Notes: generated by a model not told the origin, from the sequence alone. DNA of 64,000 nucleotides from Solirubrobacter pauli (GCF_003633755.1 NZ_RBIL01000002.1:1860001-1924000); one strand, 5' to 3'; positions 20,751 through 29,852 are shown, numbered from the stretch's first letter. Made by a program: numbers and translations.

Positions 20751-22478
20751 ATGCCCGGAACTGACACGTACCTCTGCCTGCGCCCGTTCGTGGACGAGCT
20801 CGTCCGCTGCGGCCTGCGCGACGCCTGCACCTCTCCGGGGTCCCGCTCGACCCCGCTCGCGCTGACCTTCGCCTGGGAGCCGCGCGTGCGCGCGACCTCG
20901 CATCTGGACGAGCGCTGCGCCGCCTTCTTCGGGCTCGGCCTGGCCAAGGCGACGGGTGTCCCCGCCGCGCTGGTGTGCACCTCCGGCACCGCGGCCGCCA
21001 ACTACGCGCCCGCCGTGCACGAGGCGTACGAGGCGCGCGTGCCGCTGATCGTGCTCACCGCGGACCGGCCGCCGGAGCTGCGCGAGATCGGCGCCGGGCA
21101 GACGATCAACCAGACCGGGCTGTTCGGCAGCGCCGCCAAGTGGTTCTTCGAGGTCGACGACTTCCCGGCCTCCCCCGGGCGGGTGCGCTGGCTGCGCCAG
21201 CTCGCGTGCCGCGCGTTCTGGACGGCGCTGGATGGCCGCCCCGGCCCCGTCCACCTGAACTTCTCGTTCCGCGAGCCGCTGATCCCGGACGGTGAGAGCG
21301 GGGTGCCGGAGGACGACGTCGTGCCGGGCCGCGCCGACGCGCGCCCGTGGGTCGTCCGGCCGCGCGCGCCGAGGTTACCCGCGGACGAGCTGATCGACTC
21401 GCTGCGCGACCAGATCAAGCGGGCGGCGCGGCCGGTGATCGTGGCCGGGCGCTCGGAGCGCGACCCGCGGCTCGGGGCCGCGCTGGACGCGTTCGCCGAG
21501 CGGGTCGCCATCCCGCTGCTCGCCGACCCGCTGTCCGGTGCGCGGCGCGGGCCGGCGGCGGTCGCGCACTACGACGCGCTGCTGCGGTCCTCCGAGTTCG
21601 CCGAGGCGCACGTGCCGGACCTCGTGCTGCGCGTCGGCGACCTGCCGACGTCCAAGCCGCTCCGCGCGTGGCTGGCGTCGTCCGGGGCCGAGCAGATCTC
21701 GTTCGACGCCGAGACGGCCTGGCAGGACCCCGACGGGTCGGTCGGCACGATCGTCTCCACCAACGTGCGCTCGACGCTCGCGGCGCTCGGGTCCGTCATG
21801 GGCAAGAAGCGCGGCGACCGGTCGTGGCTGGAGGGCTGGCACGCGGCCGACCGCGCCGCGGCGGGCGCGATCGCCACCGCGCTGGGCGACGAGCTCAACG
21901 AGCCGCGCGTCTCCGCCGAGCTGGGCTCCGTGCTGCCCGACTCGGCCGTGATGGTCGTCGCCTCCTCGATGCCCGTGCGGGACGTGGAGACGTTCTTCCC
22001 GGCCCGCCCGTCCTCCTTCCGCGTGCTGTCGAACCGGGGTGCCAACGGCATCGACGGGACGGTCTCAACCGCGTTCGGCGTGGCCGCGGCCGGGCACGGC
22101 CCGACCGTGCTGCTGATCGGCGACGTGGCGCTGGCGCACGACGTCGGCGGCCTGATCGCCGCGGGCCGGCTCGGCCTCAAGCTCGTCATCGTCCTGATCG
22201 ACAACGACGGCGGCGGCATCTTCAACTTCCTGCCCTCCGCAGGCCAGGGCCAGCCGTTCGTCGACCACATCGCGACGCCCCACGGGCTGGACTTCGCCCA
22301 CGCCGCCGACCTCTACGGCCTCGGCTGGGAGCGCGTCGCCGACGTCCCGGCCTTCCGCGACGCGCTGTCCCGCGCGTTGACCGCCGACCGCACCACGATC
22401 ATCTGCGTCCGCACCTCGCGCGACGACAACGTCGCCCTGCACCGCCGCGTGTGGGAGTCCGTCCGCGCCGCCACGTAG
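20751..22478 (+). CDS. menD: SEPHCHC synthase
   Basis: 575 residues, thiamine-diphosphate enzyme joining 2-oxoglutarate and isochorismate. 'CTSPGSRSTPLALTF' and 'HLDERCAAFFGLGLAKAT' (catalytic Glu), 'CTSGTAAANYAPAVHEA' and 'LIDNDGGGIFNFLP' (ThDP/Mg motif) match MenD. ATG at 20751 is 14 bp from the opposed menH start; an upstream GTG at 20724 lies within menH and adds nine residues. No clear ribosome site is seen for the ATG. Confidence 0.95.
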   Translation: MPGTDTYLCLRPFVDELVRCGLRDACTSPGSRSTPLALTFAWEPRVRATSHLDERCAAFFGLGLAKATGVPAALVCTSGTAAANYAPAVHEAYEARVPLIVLTADRPPELREIGAGQTINQTGLFGSAAKWFFEVDDFPASPGRVRWLRQLACRAFWTALDGRPGPVHLNFSFREPLIPDGESGVPEDDVVPGRADARPWVVRPRAPRLPADELIDSLRDQIKRAARPVIVAGRSERDPRLGAALDAFAERVAIPLLADPLSGARRGPAAVAHYDALLRSSEFAEAHVPDLVLRVGDLPTSKPLRAWLASSGAEQISFDAETAWQDPDGSVGTIVSTNVRSTLAALGSVMGKKRGDRSWLEGWHAADRAAAGAIATALGDELNEPRVSAELGSVLPDSAVMVVASSMPVRDVETFFPARPSSFRVLSNRGANGIDGTVSTAFGVAAAGHGPTVLLIGDVALAHDVGGLIAAGRLGLKLVIVLIDNDGGGIFNFLPSAGQGQPFVDHIATPHGLDFAHAADLYGLGWERVADVPAFRDALSRALTADRTTIICVRTSRDDNVALHRRVWESVRAAT

Positions 22479-22492
22479 CGTTGAACGCCGCC

Positions 22493-22759
22493 GTGTCGTC
22501 CGACATCCACCAGGTCTCCCTGCTCTCGGTCGAGCCGACCGCGCCGTCCACCCGCCGCACCACCGCCAAGGGCATCGCGGCCGGGGACATCGTCGAGGTC
22601 GACAAGCGCGGCCGCCGCTTCCACGCCCTCGTCCTGGAGATGCAGCAACTCGAGTCCAACCGCTTCGAGCTCTCGGTCCGGCCCCTCGACTCGCGCATCT
22701 CCTACCGGACGGCCACCGTCCGCGAAGTGGTCGAAGTCTGGCGCCGCGCGGGCCGGTAG
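22493..22759 (+). CDS. Small conserved-looking protein of unknown function
   Basis: 88 residues starting at GTG 22493 (a TTG at 22481 is an alternative). Predicted beta-rich fold, with 'GDIVEVDKRGRRFHALVLEM' and 'RPLDSRISYRTATVREVVEV'; no motif recognised. Follows menD by 14 bp and precedes a PRC-barrel-like gene by 9 bp, in strongly GC3-biased codon use, so it is probably cotranscribed with them. Function unknown. Confidence 0.6.
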   Translation: MSSDIHQVSLLSVEPTAPSTRRTTAKGIAAGDIVEVDKRGRRFHALVLEMQQLESNRFELSVRPLDSRISYRTATVREVVEVWRRAGR

Positions 22760-22768
22760 CCTCCCCGC

Positions 22769-23098
22769 GTGCCCGCTGACGACGACCACCAGCTCGGCTA
22801 CCAGGCCCTCCCCCGCGGCGTCCCCGTCCTCACCTCCGACGGCGTCCGACTCGGCACCGTCCACCGCGTCCAGGACAACGCCCGCGAGCACATCTTCGAC
22901 GGCATCGTCGTCAAGACCGACAAGGGCCGCGTCTTCGTCGACGCCCCCGAGGTCGCCCGCATCACCCTCCGCCAGGTCACCCTCTCCATCGACGCCACCG
23001 AGGCGCAACACCTCCCCGAGCACCGCGGCACGCTCGGGGCGATCGAGACGAACTTGAAGCGCTCGGGGCGCCGCTGGCGCCGCCGCCTCGGCGGCTAG
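22769..23098 (+). CDS. PRC-barrel-like small protein
   Basis: 109 residues, GTG start. The segment 'GVPVLTSDGVRLGTVHRVQD' followed by 'FDGIVVKTDKGRVFVDAPEV' has the order of strands of PRC-barrel domains, which bind or regulate other macromolecules. The C-terminus is strongly basic ('KRSGRRWRRRLGG'). Its stop codon and that of the convergent collagen-like gene overlap within the same CTAG (23095-23098). The exact role is unknown. Confidence 0.6.
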   Translation: MPADDDHQLGYQALPRGVPVLTSDGVRLGTVHRVQDNAREHIFDGIVVKTDKGRVFVDAPEVARITLRQVTLSIDATEAQHLPEHRGTLGAIETNLKRSGRRWRRRLGG

Positions 23099-23748
23099 GG
23101 GCAGACCACGATCAGGTGGAACCCGTAGATCTGCGGCGTGCCGTCGGCGTGGAACGTGCGCACACGAACCTTGCCGTTATCGGTCCGCTCGACGGTGATG
23201 CGACCGCCGGCGGGGTCAGAGTTGCCCGCCCCAGGCACCTTGGCGAGGGTCGCGATGGGGATGCAGTGGCCCACCGGCTGAGCGAAGCTGACGATGCTCT
23301 CGCCCGTGGACGAGTTCAGGACGATCGGGAACAAAGCCGTTCCTGCAACGCGCTCTCCGGCGTCATTGACGACCGCCCAATCGGTAGCGACTGATTCTCC
23401 AGGCGCTCCCGGAGACCCTCGGTCGCCCTTCGGTCCCTGCGCCCCTGTCGGCCCCTGTACGCCAGCAGCGCCCGCTGGTCCCGTCGCCCCGCGCAGTGAA
23501 GCAACCGCTGAGGGGGAGAGATCCCGAGTACCCAGCGACCTGTCGCGAACGTTGGCCGACGCGACAGCGTCCCGTTGCAACTCCGCCTTACCCACCGACC
23601 GGCTACGAAGCTCGCGTGCGCCCACGCTGTCTCGCGGCAAGGAGAACGCCGCGTATCCGGTCCCTCCCAGAGCCACGAACACGGCGATGGTCGCCATCAC
23701 ATTCGCATACGTGAGCACCGGACGCAGCCGGCGAAGCAGATTGCTCAT
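23095..23748 (-). CDS. Secreted collagen-like repeat protein
   Basis: 217 residues. One N-terminal hydrophobic segment ('VMATIAVFVALGGTGYAAF', about 17-35) acts as signal or anchor, then a helical 'VGARELRSRSVGKAELQRDA' region, about 12 Gly-X-Y triplets ('GPTGAQGPKGDRGSPGAPGE'), and a C-terminal globular domain of about 95 residues with two cysteines. The organisation is common among Solirubrobacterales surface proteins as far as I know. ATG overlaps the stop of the upstream secreted-protein gene (ATGA). Probable trimeric surface or matrix protein. Confidence 0.75.
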   Translation of the reverse strand: MSNLLRRLRPVLTYANVMATIAVFVALGGTGYAAFSLPRDSVGARELRSRSVGKAELQRDAVASANVRDRSLGTRDLSPSAVASLRGATGPAGAAGVQGPTGAQGPKGDRGSPGAPGESVATDWAVVNDAGERVAGTALFPIVLNSSTGESIVSFAQPVGHCIPIATLAKVPGAGNSDPAGGRITVERTDNGKVRVRTFHADGTPQIYGFHLIVVCP

Positions 23749-25922
23749 GGATTCACGACCACATGGGTTGTCACCGACTGGCTGGGCGCGTAAGGGTAGC
23801 CCGACTCCTCCGGAACGAGAACACGGAAGCTGTAGCGCGTCCGAGCGGTGGTGCCTGTGAAGCGGTAGCGGAACTGCCATCGCCCATCGCCCTTGCGAGC
23901 GCGTGGCGTCCCGAAGGTCCTCCAGCCGCGGTTCGTCAGGGCCTGCAGAGTGAGCACCTTGCCTGCGTCTGGGATCGGCCCAGATCGGAGGCGCCCGGTG
24001 AACAGCACGCTGTCCCCATTCCGGAGCGACCGACGATCCGGCTTGATCGTGACCGCGGCTCGCACCCGCAGGTCGACGTCATCGACTCCCGGCTGGTTCG
24101 CGGGTGTCCCCGGATAGGCGAACCGCAGCTTGCGCGCCGGCCCTGGCGTGGCCCGGAACTGGAACGCACCCTTGTTCGTCGTTCGCACCGTTGCGAGGTA
24201 CCGCCACTCATCACCGGGCAGATCGACGCGCTCGAGCACTTGGACAGGAGCGCCGGCACGCGGCGCGCCCGATGAATCGCTCAGGGTGCCCTCGAGCGGC
24301 ACGGCCGTACCGTAGTCGGCAAGCGGCCGATCCAGCAATACCGTCCGATACTGCGGTCGTCCCTTCTTGGCTTTCGTCTTGACACGGCTGAGCAGACCCA
24401 CCGTCAGCTCGCTCGCCGCGCGTGCCGGCAGCTGGAGGACCATCGGCGTTCCGCCGCTGCGCGAGGTCACCGACCGCTCGTTGTGCGCAGCGTCGATCAA
24501 CCGTGCCCGCACGTCATACCTCCCTCCCGCGAGCTGAGCGTCGTCCGCGATGGCCGAGTAGAGGGAGCCGCCGTGAGTCTCAACCGGAAGCGACCGCCAC
24601 GTGCCCTCGCCCGTACGCCGGATCTCGATCTCGGCGCTGGTGAGTCCCGACATCGCGTCTCCGGCGCGGAGCAAGAGCCGCGACGGGTCTTGAGGATCGG
24701 ACGGCAGGAACTCTCCCGTCGGTGGAGCCGGGTCGTAACGGAGAGGCTCGAGAACCGCAGGGTTCGCATGGTCCCAGTTGCCGGCGCTATCCCGGAGGGA
24801 CATGCGCAGTGTCCAGGCCCCTGGCCCTGGAACCTTGACGCGGTCGGAATTGGTGCTGCTATCCACGCTCTTCGTGGTCTTCACGCAGCCTGCGGTCTCG
24901 TACGCTGGATTGCCGGCCGGACAGAGCTCATACTCCGCCGCAACGACCTGCGCCCGACCGTCGTCGGGCGGGTTCGCCCAAGAGATCTTGAACTCGTCCG
25001 CGCCGCGCCAGCCGTCGCCATCATCGAGCGTGAGCCTCCTTGGAGCGGGAGGCGCCGTGTGATCGACGAGCAGTTGCTGCGTAACCGTCGTCGTCCTATC
25101 AGCGACGTCTGTCGCCGAGACGTCGAGGGTGTATACGCCGTCATCGAGTTCGTCTACATCGACAACGGTGCTGACGGTCCGATTGGCAGTGGAGCACGGG
25201 GCCAGCTCGGTGTTGGCGGTGAGGTCGAAACACACGTTGCGGCTCGCGCCGATCTCACGTTGACGTTCGCGCAACACGACCCTGAGCAGCCTGAGCCCGA
25301 CGTTGTCCGTCGCAGCGAACTCGAGCGCCACCGACTTGCCCCCGTACCATGCCGACGGCGCAGAACGGACCGACGTGATCGTCGGCGGAGCCTCGTCGGA
25401 GACGGTGAGCTGGAGATCCTCCAATGCGAACGCCTGACCGGCCGGTTTGCAGGCCGACGATTCGCAACGCATCCCGATGGCGAGCCGCGTGGTACGGCCC
25501 AGCGGGGTCGAGATCGCCCGGTAGACGTAGGGCGTCCGGTCGATGTCCGCGAATCTCGTGCCGGTCGTCGCGTCCCAGATCGCTGCCCGGAAAGTGCCAC
25601 CGCTGTCCGTCGAGAGGGACCGTCCGCTCAAGTGGGTGAACGCGGCGTTCGGCGGCGCCTGCAGCTGCCACGACACCGACGAGCCCTGAAGCCCGTCACC
25701 TGCCGGGGGCATCGTCACCGTCAGGCGCGACGCCCCGTCCGGGATCGTGCAGAACCGATTGGCGCTGGCGGCCGCCACCGACGCTTGCACGAGCTGCCAC
25801 GGCAGTGGTGTGGTCCGGCATGCGTTGACCACATACGTACCCGCATGTCCGTCGGTCGCCGCAGATCCGACGCCGCCGACCGCGACCATTGCCGAGATGA
25901 AGATCCGCCTGATCCTGCTCAC
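23745..25922 (-). CDS. Large secreted protein with Ig-like domains
   Basis: 725 residues. GTG at 25922 is fixed by the GGGAGGA ribosome site about 5 nt upstream. A signal peptide ('SAMVAVGGVGSAATDGHAG') leads into an N-terminal beta domain with paired cysteines ('NACRTTPLPW', 'NRFCTIPDG'), then Ig-like units ('VALEFAATDNVGLRLLRVVL', 'GVYTLDVSATDVADRTTTVT') and C-terminal segments ('LSDSSGAPRAGAPVQVLERV'). No enzyme motif seen. Codons are less GC-biased than in the flanking men and ilv genes. Operon with the collagen-like gene; a cell-surface or adhesive role is likely. Confidence 0.7.
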   Translation of the reverse strand: MSRIRRIFISAMVAVGGVGSAATDGHAGTYVVNACRTTPLPWQLVQASVAAASANRFCTIPDGASRLTVTMPPAGDGLQGSSVSWQLQAPPNAAFTHLSGRSLSTDSGGTFRAAIWDATTGTRFADIDRTPYVYRAISTPLGRTTRLAIGMRCESSACKPAGQAFALEDLQLTVSDEAPPTITSVRSAPSAWYGGKSVALEFAATDNVGLRLLRVVLRERQREIGASRNVCFDLTANTELAPCSTANRTVSTVVDVDELDDGVYTLDVSATDVADRTTTVTQQLLVDHTAPPAPRRLTLDDGDGWRGADEFKISWANPPDDGRAQVVAAEYELCPAGNPAYETAGCVKTTKSVDSSTNSDRVKVPGPGAWTLRMSLRDSAGNWDHANPAVLEPLRYDPAPPTGEFLPSDPQDPSRLLLRAGDAMSGLTSAEIEIRRTGEGTWRSLPVETHGGSLYSAIADDAQLAGGRYDVRARLIDAAHNERSVTSRSGGTPMVLQLPARAASELTVGLLSRVKTKAKKGRPQYRTVLLDRPLADYGTAVPLEGTLSDSSGAPRAGAPVQVLERVDLPGDEWRYLATVRTTNKGAFQFRATPGPARKLRFAYPGTPANQPGVDDVDLRVRAAVTIKPDRRSLRNGDSVLFTGRLRSGPIPDAGKVLTLQALTNRGWRTFGTPRARKGDGRWQFRYRFTGTTARTRYSFRVLVPEESGYPYAPSQSVTTHVVVNP

Positions 25923-26068
25923 CAATCCTCCCTTGTGCTTCTCAAGACTCGCGCCCCGCACTCAGGGTCGCCAGACCGCAGCGAACGCGCACTGTCGTTC
26001 GTGTAGGCCGAGCAGGGAAAAGCTCGCCCCCACATTCCGGGGCGCTGTCAGCGCGCTGACTGGTGAGG

Positions 26069-27508
26069 TCAGCCTGCGAGGATCGGGAGGAGCGCGCCGA
26101 GCTTGATCTCGGTCTCGTTGAGCTCGGACGCGGGGTCCGAGTCGCGCACCACGCCGACGCCGGCGTAGAGCCGGGCTTCGGTGTCGCGGAGGAGGGCGCA
26201 GCGGAGGGCCACGCAGAACTCGCCGTCGTCGTTGGCGTCGGTCCAGCCGATCGCGCCCGCGTACCAGCCGCGGTCCAGGCCTTCGAAGGCGGGGATCAAG
26301 GGGGCGGCCATGGCGTGGGGTTCGCCGCCGACCGCGGGGGTCGGGTGCAGGAGGGAGGCGAGCTCGATCGCGCCGACCGGGTGGGCGAGCTGGGCGCGGA
26401 TGGGCGTCGCGAGGTGCTGGATGTTCGCGACCTTGATGACCTCGGGCTCGTCCGGGGCGGCGACCCAGACGGCGTGGGGGCGCAGGGCGCGGGCGATGCG
26501 GCGGACGACGATCGCCTGCTCCTCGCGGTCCTTGTTGGAGCGCAGGAGCTGCTCGCCGAGGTGGTCGTCGACGGCGGGATCGGCGGAGCGGCGGGTCGAG
26601 CCGGCCAGCGCGACCGTCTGCGCCCGCGCGCCCTCGCGGCGGACCAGCAGCTCCGGAGACGCGGCGACGAAGGCGGCGTCGCCGCGGCCGGCGCAGAAGA
26701 CGTAACAGGACTCGAAGCCCGAACGGAGCACGCCGAACACGGCGGCGGCGTCGTGGGCGGTCGGCGCGTTCACCGTCACCTCGCGCGCGAGCACGATCTT
26801 CTCGAAGGCGCCGGCGCGGATGCGTTCGACCGCACGGGCGACGGCGGCTTCGTAGTGCTCGGGCGGCGCGACGGAGTCGATCCGGAAGTGGCCGACGGGC
26901 GCCGGGTCCAGCAACGGCAGCGGCGCCAGCGACAACCCCGCCGCACGCGCGGCCAGCCGGGCAGCGACGTCTTCGGCGGTGTCGTCGGGACCGACCAGCG
27001 CGGCCAGCGTCAGCCGCACGTCCTCCCCACGCCGCGCGAATGACACCTCGGGCACGACCAGGTCGGCCGCTTCGAAGCCCGCCCAGTGCGGGGCCTTGCC
27101 CCCGTCGGGCGCGAACGCGAAGCCGCCGACCGCGACCAGACCCGCGCCCGGAGGGCCGTCCGGCAGGTCGCTCACCGCGGTCGCCGCGAGCGCGCGCCAG
27201 GCGGCCGCGACCTGCTTGAAGCGTGCCGGGCCGGACGCCGTCAGCCGTGCGACCGTGCCCAACGCGGCGAGCGCGGCGCCCGCGCGGTCCGGCTGCTCGA
27301 AGCAGAACCAGTGGTCGTCCACGCCACGCGACGCGAACACGACCGCGGACGGGTCCACGTCGGCGCTCACGCGCTCGGTGTGGCCGAGCAGCACGGGCGC
27401 GCCGGACTTGCGCGCAGCGCGCACGGCGCGCTCGGCGCGTTTGAGTAGCGAGGGCGAATCAACAGCGAGCCCGCCCCCTGGCGTGAGATGGCCGACCGTC
27501 AAGGCCAT
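26069..27508 (-). CDS. menF: Isochorismate synthase
   Basis: 479 residues, chorismate-utilising enzyme family. Converts chorismate to isochorismate, the entry to menaquinone. C-terminal signatures: 'AGAFEKIVLAREVTV', 'VALAGSTRRSADPAVDDHLG', 'LRSNKDREEQAIVVRRI', 'HLATPIRAQL', 'LLHPTPAVGGEPHAMA' and 'YAGAIGWTDANDDGEFCVAL'. ATG at 27508 is preferred to a codon at 27535 lying inside the hairpin that follows ilvH. Pathway context (menD, menH nearby) argues for MenF rather than a siderophore or salicylate enzyme. Confidence 0.92.
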   Translation of the reverse strand: MALTVGHLTPGGGLAVDSPSLLKRAERAVRAARKSGAPVLLGHTERVSADVDPSAVVFASRGVDDHWFCFEQPDRAGAALAALGTVARLTASGPARFKQVAAAWRALAATAVSDLPDGPPGAGLVAVGGFAFAPDGGKAPHWAGFEAADLVVPEVSFARRGEDVRLTLAALVGPDDTAEDVAARLAARAAGLSLAPLPLLDPAPVGHFRIDSVAPPEHYEAAVARAVERIRAGAFEKIVLAREVTVNAPTAHDAAAVFGVLRSGFESCYVFCAGRGDAAFVAASPELLVRREGARAQTVALAGSTRRSADPAVDDHLGEQLLRSNKDREEQAIVVRRIARALRPHAVWVAAPDEPEVIKVANIQHLATPIRAQLAHPVGAIELASLLHPTPAVGGEPHAMAAPLIPAFEGLDRGWYAGAIGWTDANDDGEFCVALRCALLRDTEARLYAGVGVVRDSDPASELNETEIKLGALLPILAG

Positions 27509-27522
27509 ACAGGGTATGAAGG

Positions 27523-27548
27523 CGGGCGGCGCCACTGGGCGCCGCCCG
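27523..27548 (-). terminator. Hairpin between ilvH and menF
   Basis: Perfect 11-bp GC stem (CGGGCGGCGCC and its complement) with an ACTG loop. It lies 10 bp after the ilvH stop and before the menF start. There is no T run. It probably ends or weakens ilvBH transcription, in the U-poor style common in actinobacteria, and separates menF as its own unit. Confidence 0.6.
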
Positions 27549-27557
27549 TCACACAGC

Positions 27558-28115
27558 TCAGGTCTCGCCGCGCCCGCGGGAGATGGCGATCTCGCCGGTG
27601 CGGGCCATCTCGATCAGCCCGAAGGGCCGGACCATCCGCTCGAACGCCTCGATCTTGTCGAAGGACCCGGTGACCTCGATGATCACGGACCGCTTGGAGA
27701 CGTCGATGATCTTCCCGCGGAAGATCTCGACCATCTGCATGACCTCCGCCCGGCTCGAGCCGTCCGCGGACACCTTGAACAGCGCGAGCTCGCGGGCGAC
27801 CGTCTCGGTCGGCTCGAGGTCGCGGATCTTGATGACGTTGACCAGCTTGTGAAGCTGCTTGGTGACCTGGTCGATCGGGTGCATCGCGCCGTCGAGCGTC
27901 AGCGTGATGCGCGACAGCGTCGGGTCGTCGGTGGGGCCGACCGCGAGCGTGTCGATGTTGAAGCCACGCCGGGCGAACAGGCCGGCGATGCGCGTGAGCA
28001 CGCCCGGCTTGTTCTCGACGAGGATCGAGAGGATGTGCTTGCGGCCCGTCCGCAGGCCGACCGACGCCTCCAGCTCCTCGAGCGAGAGGACTTCCTTGGT
28101 TCCTGGCTCACCCAT
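27558..28115 (-). CDS. ilvH: Acetolactate synthase, regulatory small subunit
   Basis: 185 residues. N-terminal ACT domain ('HILSILVENKPGVLTRIAGL', 'ARRGFNIDTLAVGPTDD') that binds valine in known members, and the C-terminal ALS small-subunit domain ('FRGKIIDVSKRSVIIEVTGS'). Starts 3 bp after the ilvB stop. Activates and gives feedback control to the catalytic subunit. Confidence 0.95.
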   Translation of the reverse strand: MGEPGTKEVLSLEELEASVGLRTGRKHILSILVENKPGVLTRIAGLFARRGFNIDTLAVGPTDDPTLSRITLTLDGAMHPIDQVTKQLHKLVNVIKIRDLEPTETVARELALFKVSADGSSRAEVMQMVEIFRGKIIDVSKRSVIIEVTGSFDKIEAFERMVRPFGLIEMARTGEIAISRGRGET

Positions 28116-28118
28116 GGC

Positions 28119-29798
28119 TCAGCCCACCATCTCCCGGGCGGCGGCGCCCGGCGCGATCATCGGGTACACGTTCGCCTCGCGCGTGACCTTGACGTCCACG
28201 ACCACGGGGCCGGGGGTCGCCAGCGCGGCCTTCAGGTCCTCGACCAGTGTGCCCTTCTCGGTCAGCTGGACGCCGGTGGCGCCGTACGCCTCGGCGAGCT
28301 TGACCCAGTCCGGGAACGAGCCCATGTCGACGTTCGAGTAGCGGCGATCCCAGAACAGCTCCTGCCACTGGCGGACCATGCCCAGGTAGCCGTTGTTCAT
28401 GATCACGCACTTGACCGGCACGTCGAACTGGCGGGCGGTCGCCAGCTCCTGGATGTTCATCTGGAACGAGCCGTCGCCCGTGAGCAGCACGGACGGGACG
28501 TCCGGGACGGCGATGGCGGCGCCGATCGCCGCCGGCAGGCCGAAGCCCATCGTGCCGAGACCGCCGGAGTTGATCCAGCGGCGCGGCTGGTTGAAGTGGA
28601 AGTACTGCGCCGCCCACATCTGGTGCTGGCCGACGTCCGAGCTCAGGATGCAGTCGCCGCCGGTCGCCTGGTAGAGCGACTCGACGAGGTACTGCGGCTT
28701 GATCTCGCTGTCCGCGCTGTCCTCGTACTTGAGCGGGTGCTGGGCGCGCCAGTGGTCGATCCGCTCCCACCAGCCCGCGAGCCGCGCGGCGTCGGGCTCG
28801 AGCGCCCGGTACTCGCCGACGAGCCGGGCGAGGATGCGCTTCGCGTCACCGACGATCGGGATGTGCGCCGGCACGTTCTTGGAGATCTCGGCCGGGTCGA
28901 TGTCGATGTGGATGAACTTCGCGCGCGGGGCGAACTCGCTCAGCTTGCCCGTGATGCGGTCGTCGAAGCGCGCGCCGATCGCGACGATCAGGTCGGCCTC
29001 GTCCATCGCGTAGTTGGCCGTGCGCGTGCCGTGCATGCCGAGCATGCCCAGCCACTGCTGGTCGGGCGCCGGGAAGACGCCCAGGCCCATCAGCGTGCAC
29101 GTGACCGGGAAGTTGCCCGAGCGCGCCAGCTCGACCAGCTCCTCCGCCGCGCCGGCGGAGATCGCGCCGCCGCCGGCGTAGAGCACGGGCCGGCGCGCGT
29201 TGGCGAGCGCCTTCGCGGCGAGCCGGATCTGCTTGGAGTTGCCGTCCAGCGTCGGCTGGTAGCCCGGCAGGTGCACGTCCTCGACCGGCTGGTAGTCGAT
29301 CTCGGCGCGCGAGAGGTCCTGCGGGATGTCGATCAGCACGGGACCGGGGCGGCCGGTGCGGGCGATGTGGAACGCCTCGTGCACGACCCGCGGGATCTCG
29401 GCCGGGTGCTGAATGACGAACGAGTGCTTGACGATCGGCATCGTGATGCCGAACGTGTCCGCCTCCTGGAAGCCGTCCGTGCCGAGCAGCTCGGTGCGCA
29501 CCTGGCCGGTGAAGGCCACGAGCGGGACGGAGTCCATCATCGCGTCGGTGAGCGGCGTGACGATGTTGGTGGCGCCCGGGCCGGAGGTCGCGAAGACGAC
29601 GCCGACCTTGCCGGAGGCCTTCGCGTAGCCCTCGGCCGCGTGACCACCACCGGCCTCGTGGCGGACGAGGACGTGGCGGATGCCGGCGTCCACGAACGCG
29701 TCGTAGGTCGGCAGGTTCGCCCCGCCGGGGTAGCCGAATACGACGTCGACGCCTTCGGCCTTGAGGCATTCCATGATGGCGTCGACAGCACGCATCAT
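28119..29798 (-). CDS. ilvB: Acetolactate synthase, catalytic large subunit
   Basis: 559 residues, ThDP and FAD enzyme for the first common step of branched-chain amino acid synthesis. 'FGYPGGANLPTYDAF', catalytic Glu48 in 'VRHEAGGGHAAEGYA', 'SGPGATNIVTPLTDAMMDSV' and the ThDP motif 'GDGSFQMNIQELATARQFDV' with 'NNGYLGMVRQWQELF' are all present. Starts with two consecutive ATG codons; an AGGAG is 11 nt before the first. No T-box or leader peptide is visible in the 54 bp upstream. Confidence 0.95.
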   Translation of the reverse strand: MMRAVDAIMECLKAEGVDVVFGYPGGANLPTYDAFVDAGIRHVLVRHEAGGGHAAEGYAKASGKVGVVFATSGPGATNIVTPLTDAMMDSVPLVAFTGQVRTELLGTDGFQEADTFGITMPIVKHSFVIQHPAEIPRVVHEAFHIARTGRPGPVLIDIPQDLSRAEIDYQPVEDVHLPGYQPTLDGNSKQIRLAAKALANARRPVLYAGGGAISAGAAEELVELARSGNFPVTCTLMGLGVFPAPDQQWLGMLGMHGTRTANYAMDEADLIVAIGARFDDRITGKLSEFAPRAKFIHIDIDPAEISKNVPAHIPIVGDAKRILARLVGEYRALEPDAARLAGWWERIDHWRAQHPLKYEDSADSEIKPQYLVESLYQATGGDCILSSDVGQHQMWAAQYFHFNQPRRWINSGGLGTMGFGLPAAIGAAIAVPDVPSVLLTGDGSFQMNIQELATARQFDVPVKCVIMNNGYLGMVRQWQELFWDRRYSNVDMGSFPDWVKLAEAYGATGVQLTEKGTLVEDLKAALATPGPVVVDVKVTREANVYPMIAPGAAAREMVG

Positions 29799-29852
29799 CG
29801 GCTGGTCAGCTCCTTCCAGGGGGACTCGCGAGGGGCACGGCGACAGCCGAGT

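Noticed and set aside
27506-27518. Small palindrome CATAC-AGG-GTATG over the menF start as an operator
   Set aside because: Five-base arms are too short to stand out in this length of DNA and no matching copy is seen near the other men genes.
29799-29852. T-box or leader-peptide attenuator before ilvB
   Set aside because: Only 54 bp are available, with no T-box sequence and no frame rich in Leu, Val or Ile codons.
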